Assembly: GCF_040412425.1 (NCBI RefSeq)
Contig: NC_089795.1
Coordinates: 82,521,163 to 82,585,162 of the forward strand
DNA length: 64,000 nt
Source of the DNA: Macrobrachium rosenbergii
Taxonomy: Eukaryota > Arthropoda > Malacostraca > Decapoda > Palaemonidae
Direction of reading: 5' to 3'
Shown: one piece after another, positions 49,440-61,219 of the stretch
Position numbering within the stretch: position 1 is the stretch's first letter
Layout of the letters: every line of letters begins with the position of its first letter
Notes under the pieces: model-generated
Told to the model about the DNA's origin: nothing
The model's input: the letters and a program-made list of their open reading frames with translations, nothing else
The model's database searches: none
Translations under genes and position numbers: made by a program

Positions 49440-49903
49440 CTATGGCCTTCTGTAGGTCGAGGAGTCCTGAAGCAGACTTTTCCACAGAGATATCCAATTC
49501 TTCTGCAAGATGTTTCTCTGCACAACATAGAGGAAGGATTCTTGACCTCTGCAGATGAGGTTCACCCAAATATGTCCTGCCTGATGCACAACACAGAAGA
49601 GTGCCTTCCCAGCAGAGGCAAGTTCCAATTTCCCAGGACTATAATGGGAAGCTGTGAATCTCCAGATGCCAGGGCTCCCCCAAATGACCTTGAGTGGCCA
49701 AATAGATCAGCATGTGCTGAATTGGCTTCCTTAGAGGAGGATGGAGGGAGAGAGGAAGATGCAGAAGGGTTTGCAGGAGGCAGTCTAGGGAAGGCAGGAA
49801 CCAAAGGAGGCACTGGTAAAGGGCTCATGGTTGCCTCCCTAGAGGACCAGTTGACACACTCATCACATATCTCGAGCATTCTTTTCCCCTGCATGAAATG
49901 CAT
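49440..49903 (-). pseudogene. DIRS gag-like region
   Basis: A minus-strand 113-codon frame starts MHFMQGKRMLEICDECVNWS, which fits the Cys-rich 'C-x-x-C-x-x-W' segment near the start of DIRS gag proteins I recall. A proline/serine-rich stretch follows. Low conservation makes the assignment mainly positional (upstream of RT). Confidence 0.5.
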
Positions 49904-50040
49904 ACGTAATGCAGATCAACCTAAAACGGGGACATGGCCTTGCTACATGGTTTGCTCTTGCCTGCCCAACACCCAAAATCAGGCTTACATTCCTCCTAGG
50001 TAGCCATTTCTCACGCTGGGGGCTGAAACAGGATGCTCAA

Positions 50041-50862
50041 CACCACGAGACATAGAAGTCACCCACATGGCTCATACACCACAGACAGAAAAAAAAAAAC
50101 ACAGAAAAGACCTCTTAGAAAAAATGCACTTCACTGCTCAACAAGCATGAAATATGGCTATTTGGAAGGGAATCAGTCACAATCAGCAACGCAAGAAAGA
50201 TACACAACAAAATATTCTCAGCAATGAGAATGGGAGATAGTACAAGACAACTGGATGCACCAATGGCTGAGATCTCAGTGGAAGAGGTAGGTTGCATGAG
50301 GACCAGTCAGGCCATTGGCCTAGGCGATAGGATTTTGTTTTCAAGTCAAGACAGCTGAAGTGCATTCTTGCAAAAGTAACCCCACTTACGAAAAAGGTTT
50401 GTATTCCTCTCCGAACAAATCCTTTTTTTCCTTTCTGCTCTTGTATTCTTTGATTGATTACTCTAATCCAATTCTCTGATTGCATTTGTAATTTGGTCTG
50501 TTGCTGCTTTGTGTTTCTTTTTCTTCTTGAATTTCACCTCCTCCAATATTAAGCAAAATTCGTGTTTTTCTCTGGCAGTGTGTCTCCCATTACAATATAA
50601 GTGCAGATGAGCCTTGTCTTGCTGATGCAGCACACTGCGCCACCACAAATCAAAGCAATGGTGTTTAGCATGAGCTAATTCGAAATTTGAAAAATTAGGT
50701 AAGAAACATTAGAAATTACTCTAGCCGAAATTTGTGCCGATTTACTGATTATGTCTTGACTACTGTACTGATTGCCGGATTAGTGATGGACAACCTGTAT
50801 ATATATATAAAGTTCCAGGCCATGTTTCTGGTTCTGCAGCAGATCTTTGTGATATGTTTTCA
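50041..50862. other. Unassigned spacer between two DIRS pieces
   Basis: No recognised protein. It may include untranslated leader of the minus-strand DIRS copy. A short TATATATATA run lies near 50798-50808. Confidence 0.4.
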
Positions 50863-51380
50863 AGAAAGGTGGTTGGGGGTAATGTAAGACAACACCATAA
50901 CCATAGCTTACCTCAGTAACCAGGGAGGAACAAGACAAGACATGTTATGGGAGTTGGTATTGGAAATTTTTTTGCATGGGTTGAGAAAAAGGGCATCAAG
51001 AACATTGCAATGTATTTTTCCAGGGAAAAAACATCATAGCAAATTACCTCAGTGGGAGAACTCAGATTCCAGCCTCAGTAGTGTCACTGAACCAGGATGT
51101 CTACCATGTTCATAGTGGACCTCTTTGTGATAAGTCTGAACAACAAGTATCCCTTATACCACTCAGATTAACTGGATCCAGCACCCTAGAAATCAGATGC
51201 AATGTCTCACAGCTAGGATCACTAAGAGGTTCATGCTTTTTCCCCTTTTGGACCACTTCAGCAAGTTTTAAAAGATGCTGAGAGCCTCCAGTCTTTCCCT
51301 TTTGCTCCTTTATGGCTCCAACAAGATTGATTTGCTAGCCTCCTGTTTCTTCTATTACTTGCCCTGCGATGGCAGTATGA
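50863..51380 (+). pseudogene. DIRS fragment on the plus strand (RNase H to linker)
   Basis: Plus-strand strings include DNTITIAYLSNQGGTRQDM (RNase H, about 50890-50945), NIIANYLSGRTQIPA, VSLNQDVYH, VDLFVISLNNKYPLYHS, FPPFGPLQQVLKDAES and LLLALRWQYD, in shifting frames. The order matches RNase H followed by the DIRS linker. It is an independent copy in opposite orientation to 46011-50040. Confidence 0.7.
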
Positions 51381-52499
51381 CATTATGTCACAGAACATAA
51401 CAGCCCAAAGGGTGATTTGTTGATGCAGTGTCCATTAGTTGTGATAAGAAATGAGTCTCTAATAACAGTTTTCTTTTGATTGTGCTAGGTCATTTTACAA
51501 GATTATTCTGATGCCTCTGGAAAGGAAGGCTCACATGTCAGAATGACAACACAAGAGATCAGAGTCTTCTCATATTTCATCCACATAGACATAGTAAGGG
51601 GTAGGGTATGCACTCATTGGGTCTGTTAGTCACGGGGTGTCATATTTCACTTCAGGCAGATGTTAAGCATTCCTCTTCCTCTCCATCCTCCTAATTTCTC
51701 TCTTCAGTCCATTATTCATCTGGTGATGCAGTCTTCTGGGTAACAAGCTTCTGTATCTCTCCTGGGTGAGTTAATTGGTCTCTCTGTGCATCTGTTGAAG
51801 TACTACAAATAGAAACCTTTAATTTACTATCAAGGTGACTGTTATCCTTTTTACCCTTGAAATCTCAGGACTCCTGGTTCTTGACCATATTTATCACCAA
51901 TGTAATCTCATTTTTACTGGGAACCTACCTTCCCCTCCTTCATCCTAAATAGCAAGTCAAGCTGGTCATGAACTGATAGTTTTTTAATGAGACAAATGAA
52001 GTTTCATAATAAAGTAATTTTTTCTTACAACCCCGTCAGTCATAACCAAGTGGCCCTTCCCAGCCCCCATGTTTTGGCAGTTACAAGCTTTATGCAAAAG
52101 GCTGTGGCCAGCATTTTTTCCTTAAAATGGGTTAAAGATGTGCATGTGCAAACACTCAGTGGTTGATTTTGTAGTTATTTTTTCTTCTTCTGTCTTTAGA
52201 CTCCAAAATTTATGTGCCTTGAGAGCATTTGACACAGTTAATTTAAAGTTAATTATGATTGATGTGTACAAAAAAGTGAGATTCATGTTATAACAACTCA
52301 TTTTCATAGACGAAAATGAGGGCTTAACACATGTGTGAGATTGGCTTCTACACACTATCTAGTAGAAAAATTAAATGTAAATGTCAGCCAAGGAGTAGAT
52401 ATGTTAGACCTAGTCCACTTGTGGTGCACACCCCTCACATGAAGTCTCTTATGAATAATAGGTTTTTGTCAACTTTAGGAATGAGACTTGAAAGAAAAG
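51381..52499. other. Unassigned stretch, possibly old element sequence
   Basis: No clear motif. It may contain the eroded downstream part of the plus-strand DIRS fragment or the 3' end of the minus-strand LINE that follows. Confidence 0.35.
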
Positions 52500-53020
52500 C
52501 TTTATCTCCCAATCTCAGCTTTTAAAAGGCTCCAATATTTAGCTACATGACTGGAAGATCATTTCATAAATTGGTCACAGCATGAATAAAAATTTTTTTA
52601 CAAAGCTTTGTGGTACTGGACCTCACAAAAGACAGGCAAGAATGTTGGAATATCCATAAAGCATGCTCAAGAAGTTAATTAAATGGCAGTGCCTGAGATT
52701 AATAATAAGATCTAGAATAAAGAATGAACACCAAACAGGGGTAAAGTATTCTTCATAAGGGCAGAATAAAAGAATAAAACCTTTTCTTCAGGGCATGTCT
52801 CCAAAAATCCTGGACAACCTACAATACTGTACACTTCTTTTTTTGTGCAATCAAAGAAGAGACCAGATATTTTTCAAAAGTAAATTTACAATCACGAATG
52901 ATACCTGAAATTCTAAATGAGTCATGTGTAGTTTAGTTGAAGAAACAACGTCAGTGATAAGATCTGGTATCCCTGTTTCAGAAGGAACTGAGTTATCTAC
53001 CTATCTTTCTTTGTGCTTAT
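52500..53020 (-). pseudogene. LINE ORF2 C-terminal fragment, minus strand
   Basis: Reading leftwards from 52930: DSFRISGIIRDCKFTFEKYL, which fits the 'LGV-x-D-x-LTFEKHI' block after the LINE RT. GFILLFCPYEEYFTPVWCS follows, fitting 'FILPxLEYCSPVWxS', then remains of the 'RLWNSLP' end near 52560. All are conserved C-terminal landmarks of Jockey/I-type LINEs. Many stops are present. Confidence 0.7.
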
Positions 53021-53790
53021 TTGGCCTCAATTTAAAAAAATGGAAGGAAGGGGGAGGGGGGAGAAAGGTGAGGACCTGAGAAGCTGAGTAAACATGAAAG
53101 AACTTCTTACATTCCTCTTCTAGTAGATAGCTGCCTTAATTTGGCAGGGTCCCAGTTAGGCACCAATGGATCTGCACTGGCCTAGTCCTTAGGATGGTAG
53201 AGTTATATCAGGATTCCCCCTTCTACTTTGCCGCTGTCAAGAAGTGACGAATGTTTTGATGTCCCCATGGTCCTCCTCTCCTGCTCAAGAGAACTGGCCA
53301 AGTAGACATTGGGCACACAAAACTCCCTCTGGATTCATCCTTTTTCTTCCTGGGATATGAGTTGACACATCAGTGGTGCTTACTACTGTCCTTGCCTTTC
53401 ATCAGTATTTTTTGTATCTTCTTTTTGAAGGGAAATTGTTACCGCATTAATAGATTCTTGACTTCTCTCCTTTCAACCAATCTCGATGTAAGAATTAATC
53501 TGAGATCGGTTCTCATGCCTCCAGGAAAATCATCTTTGGATTCTCAGGAAACAAGTGTAATTGTGCAACAATGACTGTACATGTGATGATTTGGTACCTT
53601 GCTGGTGCCTTGTTAGGTATGGGGAAGAAATACTTAATGTACCAGCTCTTCCTCTCTTTGCCAACAGCTTAGAATTACTTAATGTACCAGCTCTTCCTCT
53701 CTTTGCCAACAGCTTAGAATTCTATCCTCCATCTTAGGACTAAAGGAGTACAGCAATATGACAAATTTATTACATTAATTTGTATTTTTC
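53021..53790. other. Unassigned stretch with exact tandem duplication
   Basis: No recognised gene. A 70-codon frame at 53362-53574 is unassigned. An exact 45-bp duplication lies at 53631-53720. Confidence 0.4.
53631..53720 (+). repeat. Exact 45-bp tandem duplication
   Basis: TACTTAATGTACCAGCTCTT... (53631-53675) repeats without a mismatch at 53676-53720, indicating a recent event or an assembly artefact. Confidence 0.95.
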
Positions 53791-53793
53791 ATA

Positions 53794-54060
53794 TTAAGAC
53801 CTGAGGTCTTAACATTAGGATAAACTTCTAGCACCACCTGGAATCTGTTAAAATCAATAAAATTGTATGTGCAAGGGACTAGTGGCATCTGTCCTTAGTC
53901 ACAAGTCATGTGGAACCACCCACACCCAAGCAGTACTCCATGACTTCATCAGTTACTCTTTTAACCACCTTTGAGGGAGGACTTGCTGTGGGATTCCTCC
54001 CTGGAGGTATGCTTCCCTTTCCTCAGACCTCTCCCTCAAAGAGACTTTGAAGGATTTGAA
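53794..54060 (+). mobile_element. DIRS-like terminal sequence with a palindromic junction
   Basis: TTAAGACCTGAGGTCTTAA (53794-53812) is a perfect palindrome. AACATTAGGATAAACTTCTAGC follows, the same terminal segment as at 33954 and 45398. Two inverted ends appear to be joined with the intervening sequence lost. Confidence 0.5.
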
Positions 54061-54360
54061 GAAGGCCTAGAATTTTCTCTCTGTCGCTTCGCATGCGTGT
54101 CTCGTCAGCTTTGTCTATCCTGTTGAGCTCTTGTTTTGAGGAGCTAATGCTAGATCAACCATCATCACATTAGCCTCTCAGATGATCTTTTCTTTTGGAT
54201 ATGCCCAGGAAGAGGCATCTTGTTTCCCCAGTCCTATTGGATTCTCATACAAGATACCCTCTACTGACTAACCACTCAACCATCGACTTCATAGTTAGAT
54301 TTTTTGTCATTTTCTTCTAGTATGGCCATTTCAGGGGGTTATGACCACATTTACTCTCTG

Positions 54361-54442
54361 CTTTTTTGTGAAGTTTAAGGGCGGTTCAGTTGCCTTCAGC
54401 CCTTTTTTGTGAAGTTTAAGGGCGGTTCAGTTGCCTTCAGCC
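54361..54442 (+). repeat. Exact 41-bp tandem duplication
   Basis: CTTTTTTGTGAAGTTTAAGG... occurs at 54361-54401 and again, identical, at 54402-54442. Confidence 0.95.
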
Positions 54443-55101
54443 CAGGGAGATCCTCTCTTGTTTTTCTTTCCTTGGAACCTAGTATAGAATAATTGGAACT
54501 CTGAGATTTTGTTATACTCTAAAATAATTCTGCCAGGTTGTGGCATCTGTTGAAGTGTTGATTCCTTTCCTCAATACCGCCAACTAGAAGGTAATCTGGC
54601 GTCTTCCCTCATGACTCCATGTCCTTAGAGCAAACACTCCAATGTTCTAGTCAGAGTAGTCCATAAATTATGTACTGAAGTTGTATTGGAAATGTTTTTT
54701 TTTTATAGTAGCATTCAATCAATTTTTAGCTAATATATACTCTGAGCAATAGTTTGTAGTTGGGTACAGAGGGTCAGGCAATATATTAATTTCATCCCTC
54801 GTTCTTATGAGAACAGGTAGTGTCCTGGTATGCTAAGAGGGACGAATTGCAATATATACCTGAGCTATAATTAAAGGAGCAAATGCTAATATATATATGC
54901 AGAAAATTCTCCTAAACAAAATGGAGAGTAAGATAAGATTTCATTTCTTAATCTCTGCTGTAATGTTCATCTTAGTAAATTTTCTTCTGATGCCTTCTGT
55001 AGAAAAAAAAATTATAAATAAATGAAATCTTGAACACAATTGCCAAAACTTTCATCTATATATCCGACAGAAATTGCCATGACTAGAATCAGAAAACAAG
55101 A
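54443..55101. other. Unassigned AT-rich stretch
   Basis: No recognised gene or element. Confidence 0.4.
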
Positions 55102-55760
55102 TTGTTCAGTATTTTCATGATAGGCCAAAGACGGCCTCTCAACGATCCAGCATCCTGCAAGCAAGGTAACGTCAAATTCCCCAATGTTTCTGCTTCAAGA
55201 CATGAAGGGTGGGGAGGGGAGGCAGGAGGGCAGGAGAAGAAGAGAAAAATGAAAAGTTTTTATAAAAATCCAACATGGAAGGCGGTGGACATGCTGTCAG
55301 CAGTTTCAGATGAGGTCGGGTTTGTGCTGACAGCAACAGGCACCCAGGAGGAGCTCCCATCTGATTTAGCAGCCATGTATGGAAGGGAAGTTTCAGCCTC
55401 CAAGTGGAATGAAAATGTAACAGTATTTTCAGAGACAGCAATCACCGACTTGCAGCAATCGGAGCATGAAAAAGGTTTTCCAGTTATGGGGAGGTGGGTC
55501 CTGTTATCGGAGTAGTTCCTGGAATTGGGGGTTGGCCCTGGGAAATCCCCAGGGTTTGGCGCTGGAATCGATATCCGTCCTGGAAATCCAGGAGTTGGTC
55601 TTGGAATCAGCGAGGTGGATCGCCTGGAAAGCTGTCGGGTTGGTCCAGGAGGAGGAGGAGGGTGGGTCTGGAATAAGGAGGGGTGGGTCTTGGAAAGGAG
55701 GAAACATCTGGAAGGGAGACAAATGCCTGGACAAAAGTTTGGATCCTGTATGTAAGGGTC
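55102..55760 (+). other. Open region with Gly/Pro-rich internal repeats, unassigned
   Basis: A 137-codon frame (55102-55515) looks protein-like over VDMLSAVSDEVGFVLTA and is followed by a G-rich stretch with repeated GGNAAT-CC-GG and TTGGTCCTGG words. In one frame this gives Gly/Pro/Val-rich peptide (GVGPGKSPGFGAG, RPGNPGVGLG). It could be a low-complexity exon of a structural protein or simply a G-rich minisatellite. No family is assigned. A LINE fragment follows directly. Confidence 0.25.
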
Positions 55761-55769
55761 CCTGTAGAA

Positions 55770-56420
55770 ATAGAGAGATGGATGGAAATGAAGGTTGGTC
55801 CTGTTTTAGCTCATTTGTCCTTCCTTTATTGGAATACTGTTCTCTGGTGTGGATGTCTGCTTCTGCCAGAGATTTATCTCTTTCAGATAGAGTTGTTCAT
55901 GGTGGTATGTTTCTGTTTCCTCTCATTAGCAGTTATGACTTGGAGTCTTGGACCATCGATGGATGGTCTCCCGTTTGTCAGTTTTTCATAAATTGTATTT
56001 TAACAGATCTTTCACATACACAACTGATTCCTGATCCTCGTTTCCTGCCAAGAGCAACCAGATTTGCTGAACAGCAGCACCAATATGCAGTAAATGTGTC
56101 TTGCTGTGGAATTTCTGTCCCAGAAGTCCTTTATTCCTCTCACTGTTGGACTGTGGATTAGTCTCCCTGAGGCTGTTGTGCATTGAGGCTCAAAAGTTAA
56201 AGCGAAGATGCAATGCATTACCACCCTAAAACAATTCTTTTGTATTTTAGTAATTTACTTACATCTTTATCTGTTCATTTATTTTGTTGATTTATTTGTT
56301 CTTCTATAATGACCACCTCTTTATTTCCTGTTTCTTCCTTCCTTCCTTCGATGGCCTCCTGATCCCTTTTTGGCCTCCTTGTGAGTGGCAAGTCAATGAG
56401 CCCCGGAAGGCCCATATGAA
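55770..56420 (+). pseudogene. LINE ORF2 C-terminal fragment, plus strand
   Basis: FVLPLLEYCSLVWMSASARD, then LSLSDRVVHGGMFLFP, ATRFAEQQHQYAVNVS, and VPEVLYSSH leading to LWISLPEAVV-like residues in another frame. These are the post-RT landmarks of the same LINE family as 21200-22643. PEVLYSSH is shared exactly, as is part of the 3' UTR (CATATGAAT near 56412). No (TAA)n tail remains. Confidence 0.75.
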
Positions 56421-57189
56421 TCATCTTCCCTAAGATTTTGTCCGGAGGAAAGTAATCTGTCATTTCTTTTAAACCTTCCTGAGGCTTCAGTAATAAATAT
56501 AAGCTGCTTTCACATAACGTATCCTAGCAGTTCCTGTTAACGCCGGGGGTTTGTTCTTTGTTCATGCACCGCCAACTGCAAACTTTCTGTGTCAGTGCTT
56601 GACGTTGAAACTCTACTTAATGTTTAATGGATAGAGTCATTAACCGGCTTTTGCAAATTCTTAATGAATGGACTCGGTAACAAAGATTTGTTTCAAATCT
56701 GGTTAACATTTACTAACAGTGTAACAAAATGCAGTTTTTCTATTTTTCAGTTAATGGGGACTACCTATATATCAGGCAGAATCAACAGTGTTTAAATCGC
56801 CTGTTACATTTATGACCTTCTGACGTCTGGTCAAATATAATCTCACTAATAGACTTTTAGTTCAAGACGCTTTTATCCTTAGCTTTCCTTCATTTCCACT
56901 TCCTTTCTCAGCCTTGAAGAAATATGACTATAATATGGCAGAATAAAACTTTGGAGGTTTCTCCAGTTTTATGAAAATCAATAAAATGCAGTCTCCTTTA
57001 TTTTTGGATCCCTCAAAGCCTCCCTGCTAAAGTTTACTTCAACTTTTCCCTCCTTTTTTGGCTTACAACGGCAGTGTAAAATGTTCCCCACAAACTGGGA
57101 TTTGGCCTCATGTGTGTATATAACTCTTCATTCATTAATTCGGTTTTTATACCGACTTGGGGAGTAGCCCTCATAGTGCAGGAGCAGTG
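56421..57189. other. Unassigned AT-rich stretch
   Basis: No recognised gene or element. Confidence 0.4.
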
Positions 57190-58220
57190 ACATGGAAGGA
57201 TGTTAAAAAATAGATAGATATATATATAGATAGCTCTGTTGATGATTGTTCTTCTATAGATAGATAGATAGGAATCATGGATGCTAGATATATGGAATAG
57301 ATAGATGTATCAAATGCTCAGCAAATATTTATAGAGCGTCTGCAGTAGATGTTTATATGAAGCAGCGGATAGGGATATAGATAGATATACATCTTCAGAT
57401 AGATATATATATAGATAAACATATAGGTCAGATGTTTATCTTTTTCAGAAAGGTGAAAAACGCCTCGCGTCGACCGGAATATTGTCTCTGATATAGATGA
57501 TCTGATAGGAATAGATAGATCTTTTATATGATAATATATATATATAGAAACAATATTCTATGGAATAATACTCAGTTCTATAGAATATAGTCGGGCATAT
57601 AGATCATAATGCTTTGATGTAAGTTCTAAGCCCTTATAGATAGGCAAGGGTATAGCTCATACCCATTTCTTCATAGATGATAGATATATATATATATAGG
57701 ATGTCTGTAAATATATAGCAACAGACCTGAAGGGGTCAGTTGTGAGCCGGTATATATAGATCATGGGAGTTTATATATAGAATTTCATATTATGAGGAGA
57801 TGACGTCATTCGATATATCTGTTGGAGGTCAGGGAATATATATATATAGATCATATATATATATAGATCTTATGCTTCGTCATAGACATATATTCCTTGT
57901 CTTGACGACCTGTTATCGGATGCGCAGCAAATATGTCACTATATTCCAGGCCTTGCATATAGAATCTTGATATAGATTATCAAATATTTTGATTTATTCA
58001 ACAGATTATTCGCTATAACATTTTGAGACAGATATTCGTATATATTTATTAAATTCTTATAGATTTATTTTATCACATAGATATTATTTTTGGTAATAAA
58101 ATTCATTTTGTAATAGAAGCTAAGTGATAAATAACTATATACTGTTGTTTTTTTCTTTCTTTTTTTGTCAGACGATATAAACATAGATAGATATCCAATA
58201 TTGAATTTATAACATATACT

Positions 58221-58261
<41 letters not shown>

Positions 58262-58297
58262 TATATATATATATAGTATAGATATATATATATATAT

Positions 58298-58330
<33 letters not shown>

Positions 58331-58332
58331 TA

Positions 58333-58369
<37 letters not shown>

Positions 58370-58380
58370 TGTTGTGTGTG
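57190..58380. repeat. TATAGATAG-peppered low-complexity region
   Basis: Short ATAGATAG/TATATAGA strings recur dozens of times, interleaved with ordinary-looking sequence (for example ACGCCTCGCGTCGACCGG near 57463). The region ends in dense (TA)n with ATAGAT interruptions at about 58219-58370. An irregular GATA/TA-type satellite, or short-repeat invasion or consensus noise in unique DNA. Confidence 0.75.
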
Positions 58381-59899
58381 AGGAGTCTTGGTTGATCATG
58401 TAATATTCAATTTAAATAAATTTTACGGCCCCTGCAAACTAAGATTACACGTAACCTGGGTCACTTGAAGCCAAAAGTTAACCTCAAAGACAGGCGTTAA
58501 TTAGCCAAAGGTCGCCAGTTAAGGGTTATTAACCTTAACAAAAAATATTTGAGATGAATTTGATTTCGATACGGTTCTCCCAAACATTATTCACGCCTTG
58601 AGGCAATCAAAAGCATCGAGATTTAACCTGATTTTGCTTACCCTAAATCCTAGGTATTTTACTGGAATAATGGGGTTGAAGCTAACAATAAAAATAATTT
58701 GACTTAATCTGACTTTGTAAACACATATACCGTAAGTGGTGGCTGGAAGGAAGAAACAAGAAAAATGTGAAATACAGAAAGCAAAGGATAAAAGAATGAC
58801 GAAGTTTTGAACAATCGGATTTACCTGAACGCCGAGCGCAGATCAACGACGACCGTAGAGTCAGATTCTTGCAGTGTTTCTTCACTTCACTAATTAAGAT
58901 AATAGACAAAAGATAAAGAATAGGTCCAACTGGGCGTGTTATCAGCGTCAGCTTGGTTCTCTCTGTCGTTCCTGACTGACCTGAGCCGGCAGTTTTTCCA
59001 GAGGGCTATTCCCGCCAGGTGTCCAATCCGTTCTTGACAAAACATTAGCCATAGAATAAAGGTATGGGAAAGGAAAAGGGTCATTGAGGAAACCTATTTT
59101 AAGGCTGGTCCCTAATGCCCTAACATTTTTGTTTAGAAAAATCCAGGCTAAATGCTGCCTATCCTTCTCCAACGCAGTAAGATTTTATTTTGAAATGCTA
59201 CCTATATAGACAATGTCTTTTCGAGGTCTCAGTTGGCTAATATTTTTTACAAACACATCGAGGCGAACAACAGTAATATTTGTAAGCTCCCCCTTAAGAG
59301 GGCCTTCACTCCTTTTCGGGCGTGAAGGTCTACACTAAGCAAGCTGTTCGCCTCTCATGGGTTACTCTCCTTCCCCTGAGCAGATTAGTCCTGGTTAGCC
59401 TACCTAGCTACAGAACTACTAACCTAGATAGGATAAGAGCTATATTCACTTCTTAACCTAATTCTAATAGTACTAGAAGGTGCTCACGGTTATTATAGGC
59501 TACCTCCTACAATCATGATGTGTTTTTTTAGACCCAGCCTAGTGGTACGTTCTATGATATTCCTAGCCTAACCTAAACCTAACCTGGCCGTAGCACCAAC
59601 ATAAGAGTTAATATTCTAACTAGAATTATGGAACATGGTTTATGTTTAATACAATTAAATTTACTAGTTAATTCATGAGGTTGCCTCATATGATAAATGG
59701 GTGCCTCACTGAGGTCTTAGGCCATGCGTGTCACGAGCATCGTGGCTCGTTCACAATGAGTTAAGATTACTGAAATTAGTTATGCACTTACATGATTACT
59801 GCGGCTCGGTGGTAAGGGAAGGAACAAGGTTACTAAATTGATGTACTGTACTTTAAGGTGGCCTAGGCTAGAGTACAAATAAAGGAAAAGAGATCACAC
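58381..59899. other. Unassigned stretch, some CCTAA-rich words
   Basis: No gene recognised. TGTAAGCTCCCCCTTAAGAG near 59279 could be an LTR end, but no partner was found. CCTAACCTAAACCTAACC near 59570 is a short CCTAA-rich string. Confidence 0.4.
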
Positions 59900-61219
59900 T
59901 CATACCTTCTCTGGGCAGGGGCCAGGATCACTCTTAGATGTTAGAGGGCACTGTGCGAGGGCACTAGTGCCAGGAGGAGCTTTAGTAGCTCGGCAACTAC
60001 TGGGCTCTCTTTCCCGCCTTCTTCTTCTTCTTAGGTTTCCTCCAAGGCCTATCAGTAGCTGGCCCTGGCAGGTGATGAGCACCGACTCGAGACAGGCCAG
60101 AAGGGCTGGTGGTAGCGAAGTCAGGGCAACTGCAAAGCTGCGGGAGGACTCCCACTCCGGCTGCTGGCGATAACCGAGCGAGCGATCTCGACTTCTGCGT
60201 CCGAGGATGCCAGTTCCTGGTTTTGAGGAAGGTGCCATTTCGATCCTCCAGGGTTCATCCCCTGGAGTCAAATTTTGAAAGAAGAAGTTTCGGGTGCTGG
60301 AGAGGCTCTCCAGTCGCGATGATCAACTGCATGGGAACCCTAAATCTCCGGAGAGAGGATTCGCCTCATGATTTTAGACCCGGCATAGGGCTTTTTCCAT
60401 TGGTAGCTCAACGTCCGTGACGGACGGAGTCTGGCACTGCTCAGTGCTGCGCAAGTGGCACTGGCGGCAGTTGAGGTCAGGCATGCCTGATGAGGGGTCC
60501 GAGGTGCAATACCTCGCGACGATTTCAGGTTGGCTGCGGCAGATTCCTGCTCTAGCGGAGATCGTAGCTAGCCTCCAGAGTTTTGTTCGGGGCGTCTGGG
60601 CGTTGCTTGCTTGGGCAGCCCTCCCAATTTGTGGAGTGGTCTGCCGCTGGTATCGTCCTGCAGCGTATTGCTCCTCCTGAATCTCTCTTCAGCGAGGGAA
60701 GACCTCTTGATGGGCCAGCCCTTCGCGATTGGAGAGTGGCCAGGCCTGAAATAGGTTTTATGCCTTCCGCTGACCACTTTGGTGGGCGGAAGGTGGAGGT
60801 TTGTCATTTTGGGAGTTACAACTGGGGCGCGCCGTGGAGGAGGTAACGTGGCTATGGAGTGGCGGTGGTGACGGGCTTTATAGAAGATCGACCCAACGAG
60901 CAGGCCACTCGGGCGATTCCACCTACCACGCCGCAGGCGGTGGGGGCATCGTGCCCCAAGGTGTCATAACCTGGAGTTGGACGAGTAGGAGCGGTAATGG
61001 CGTGGCCCTCTATCCACTTCATTCCCACCAGGTTTCTTCGTCAACCATGGCACCGGCTGGCACAGGCCCTGGCGATCAGGCTAATATCTGCATGGTGTCC
61101 ACGACCGAAGGGTCACTGGCAGGCTAGTGCTCTGAAGAGGGGCCACGAGATGAACTGGGTTTCCAGTCTCTCGGGGTAAAGGATCCGGTACGGACCAGCC
61201 GCAGAAAATGAAGTGCTGA
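59900..61219. other. GC-rich unassigned part of a retroelement block
   Basis: GC content is well above the rest of the window and open frames of up to 123 codons overlap on both strands. I found no protease, RT or integrase motif. It lies where pol would follow the minus-strand gag at 61220-62389, so it may be a rearranged or foreign interior. Confidence 0.35.

Larger units (their letters stand above)
46011..50040 (-). mobile_element. Long DIRS-like retrotransposon copy
   Basis: On the minus strand the order is gag-like region, reverse transcriptase, RNase H, linker, tyrosine recombinase, which is the DIRS order. There is no integrase or LTR. Many frameshifts and in-frame stops make it inactive. 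Boundaries are approximate, as I did not resolve the split or inverted terminal repeats of this copy. Confidence 0.8.

Noticed and set aside
52196..52250. LRAFDTVNLKLIMID as a plus-strand LINE RT motif
   Set aside because: Short chance match; the clear LINE landmarks just downstream are on the minus strand.
59279..59340. TGTAAGCTCCCCCTTAAGAG as the start of an LTR for the gag remnant
   Set aside because: No second copy found on the other side of the gag block.
59568..59590. CCTAACCTAAACCTAACC as interstitial telomeric repeat (arthropod TTAGG)
   Set aside because: Only about three irregular units; CCTAA words are common in nearby AT-rich DNA.
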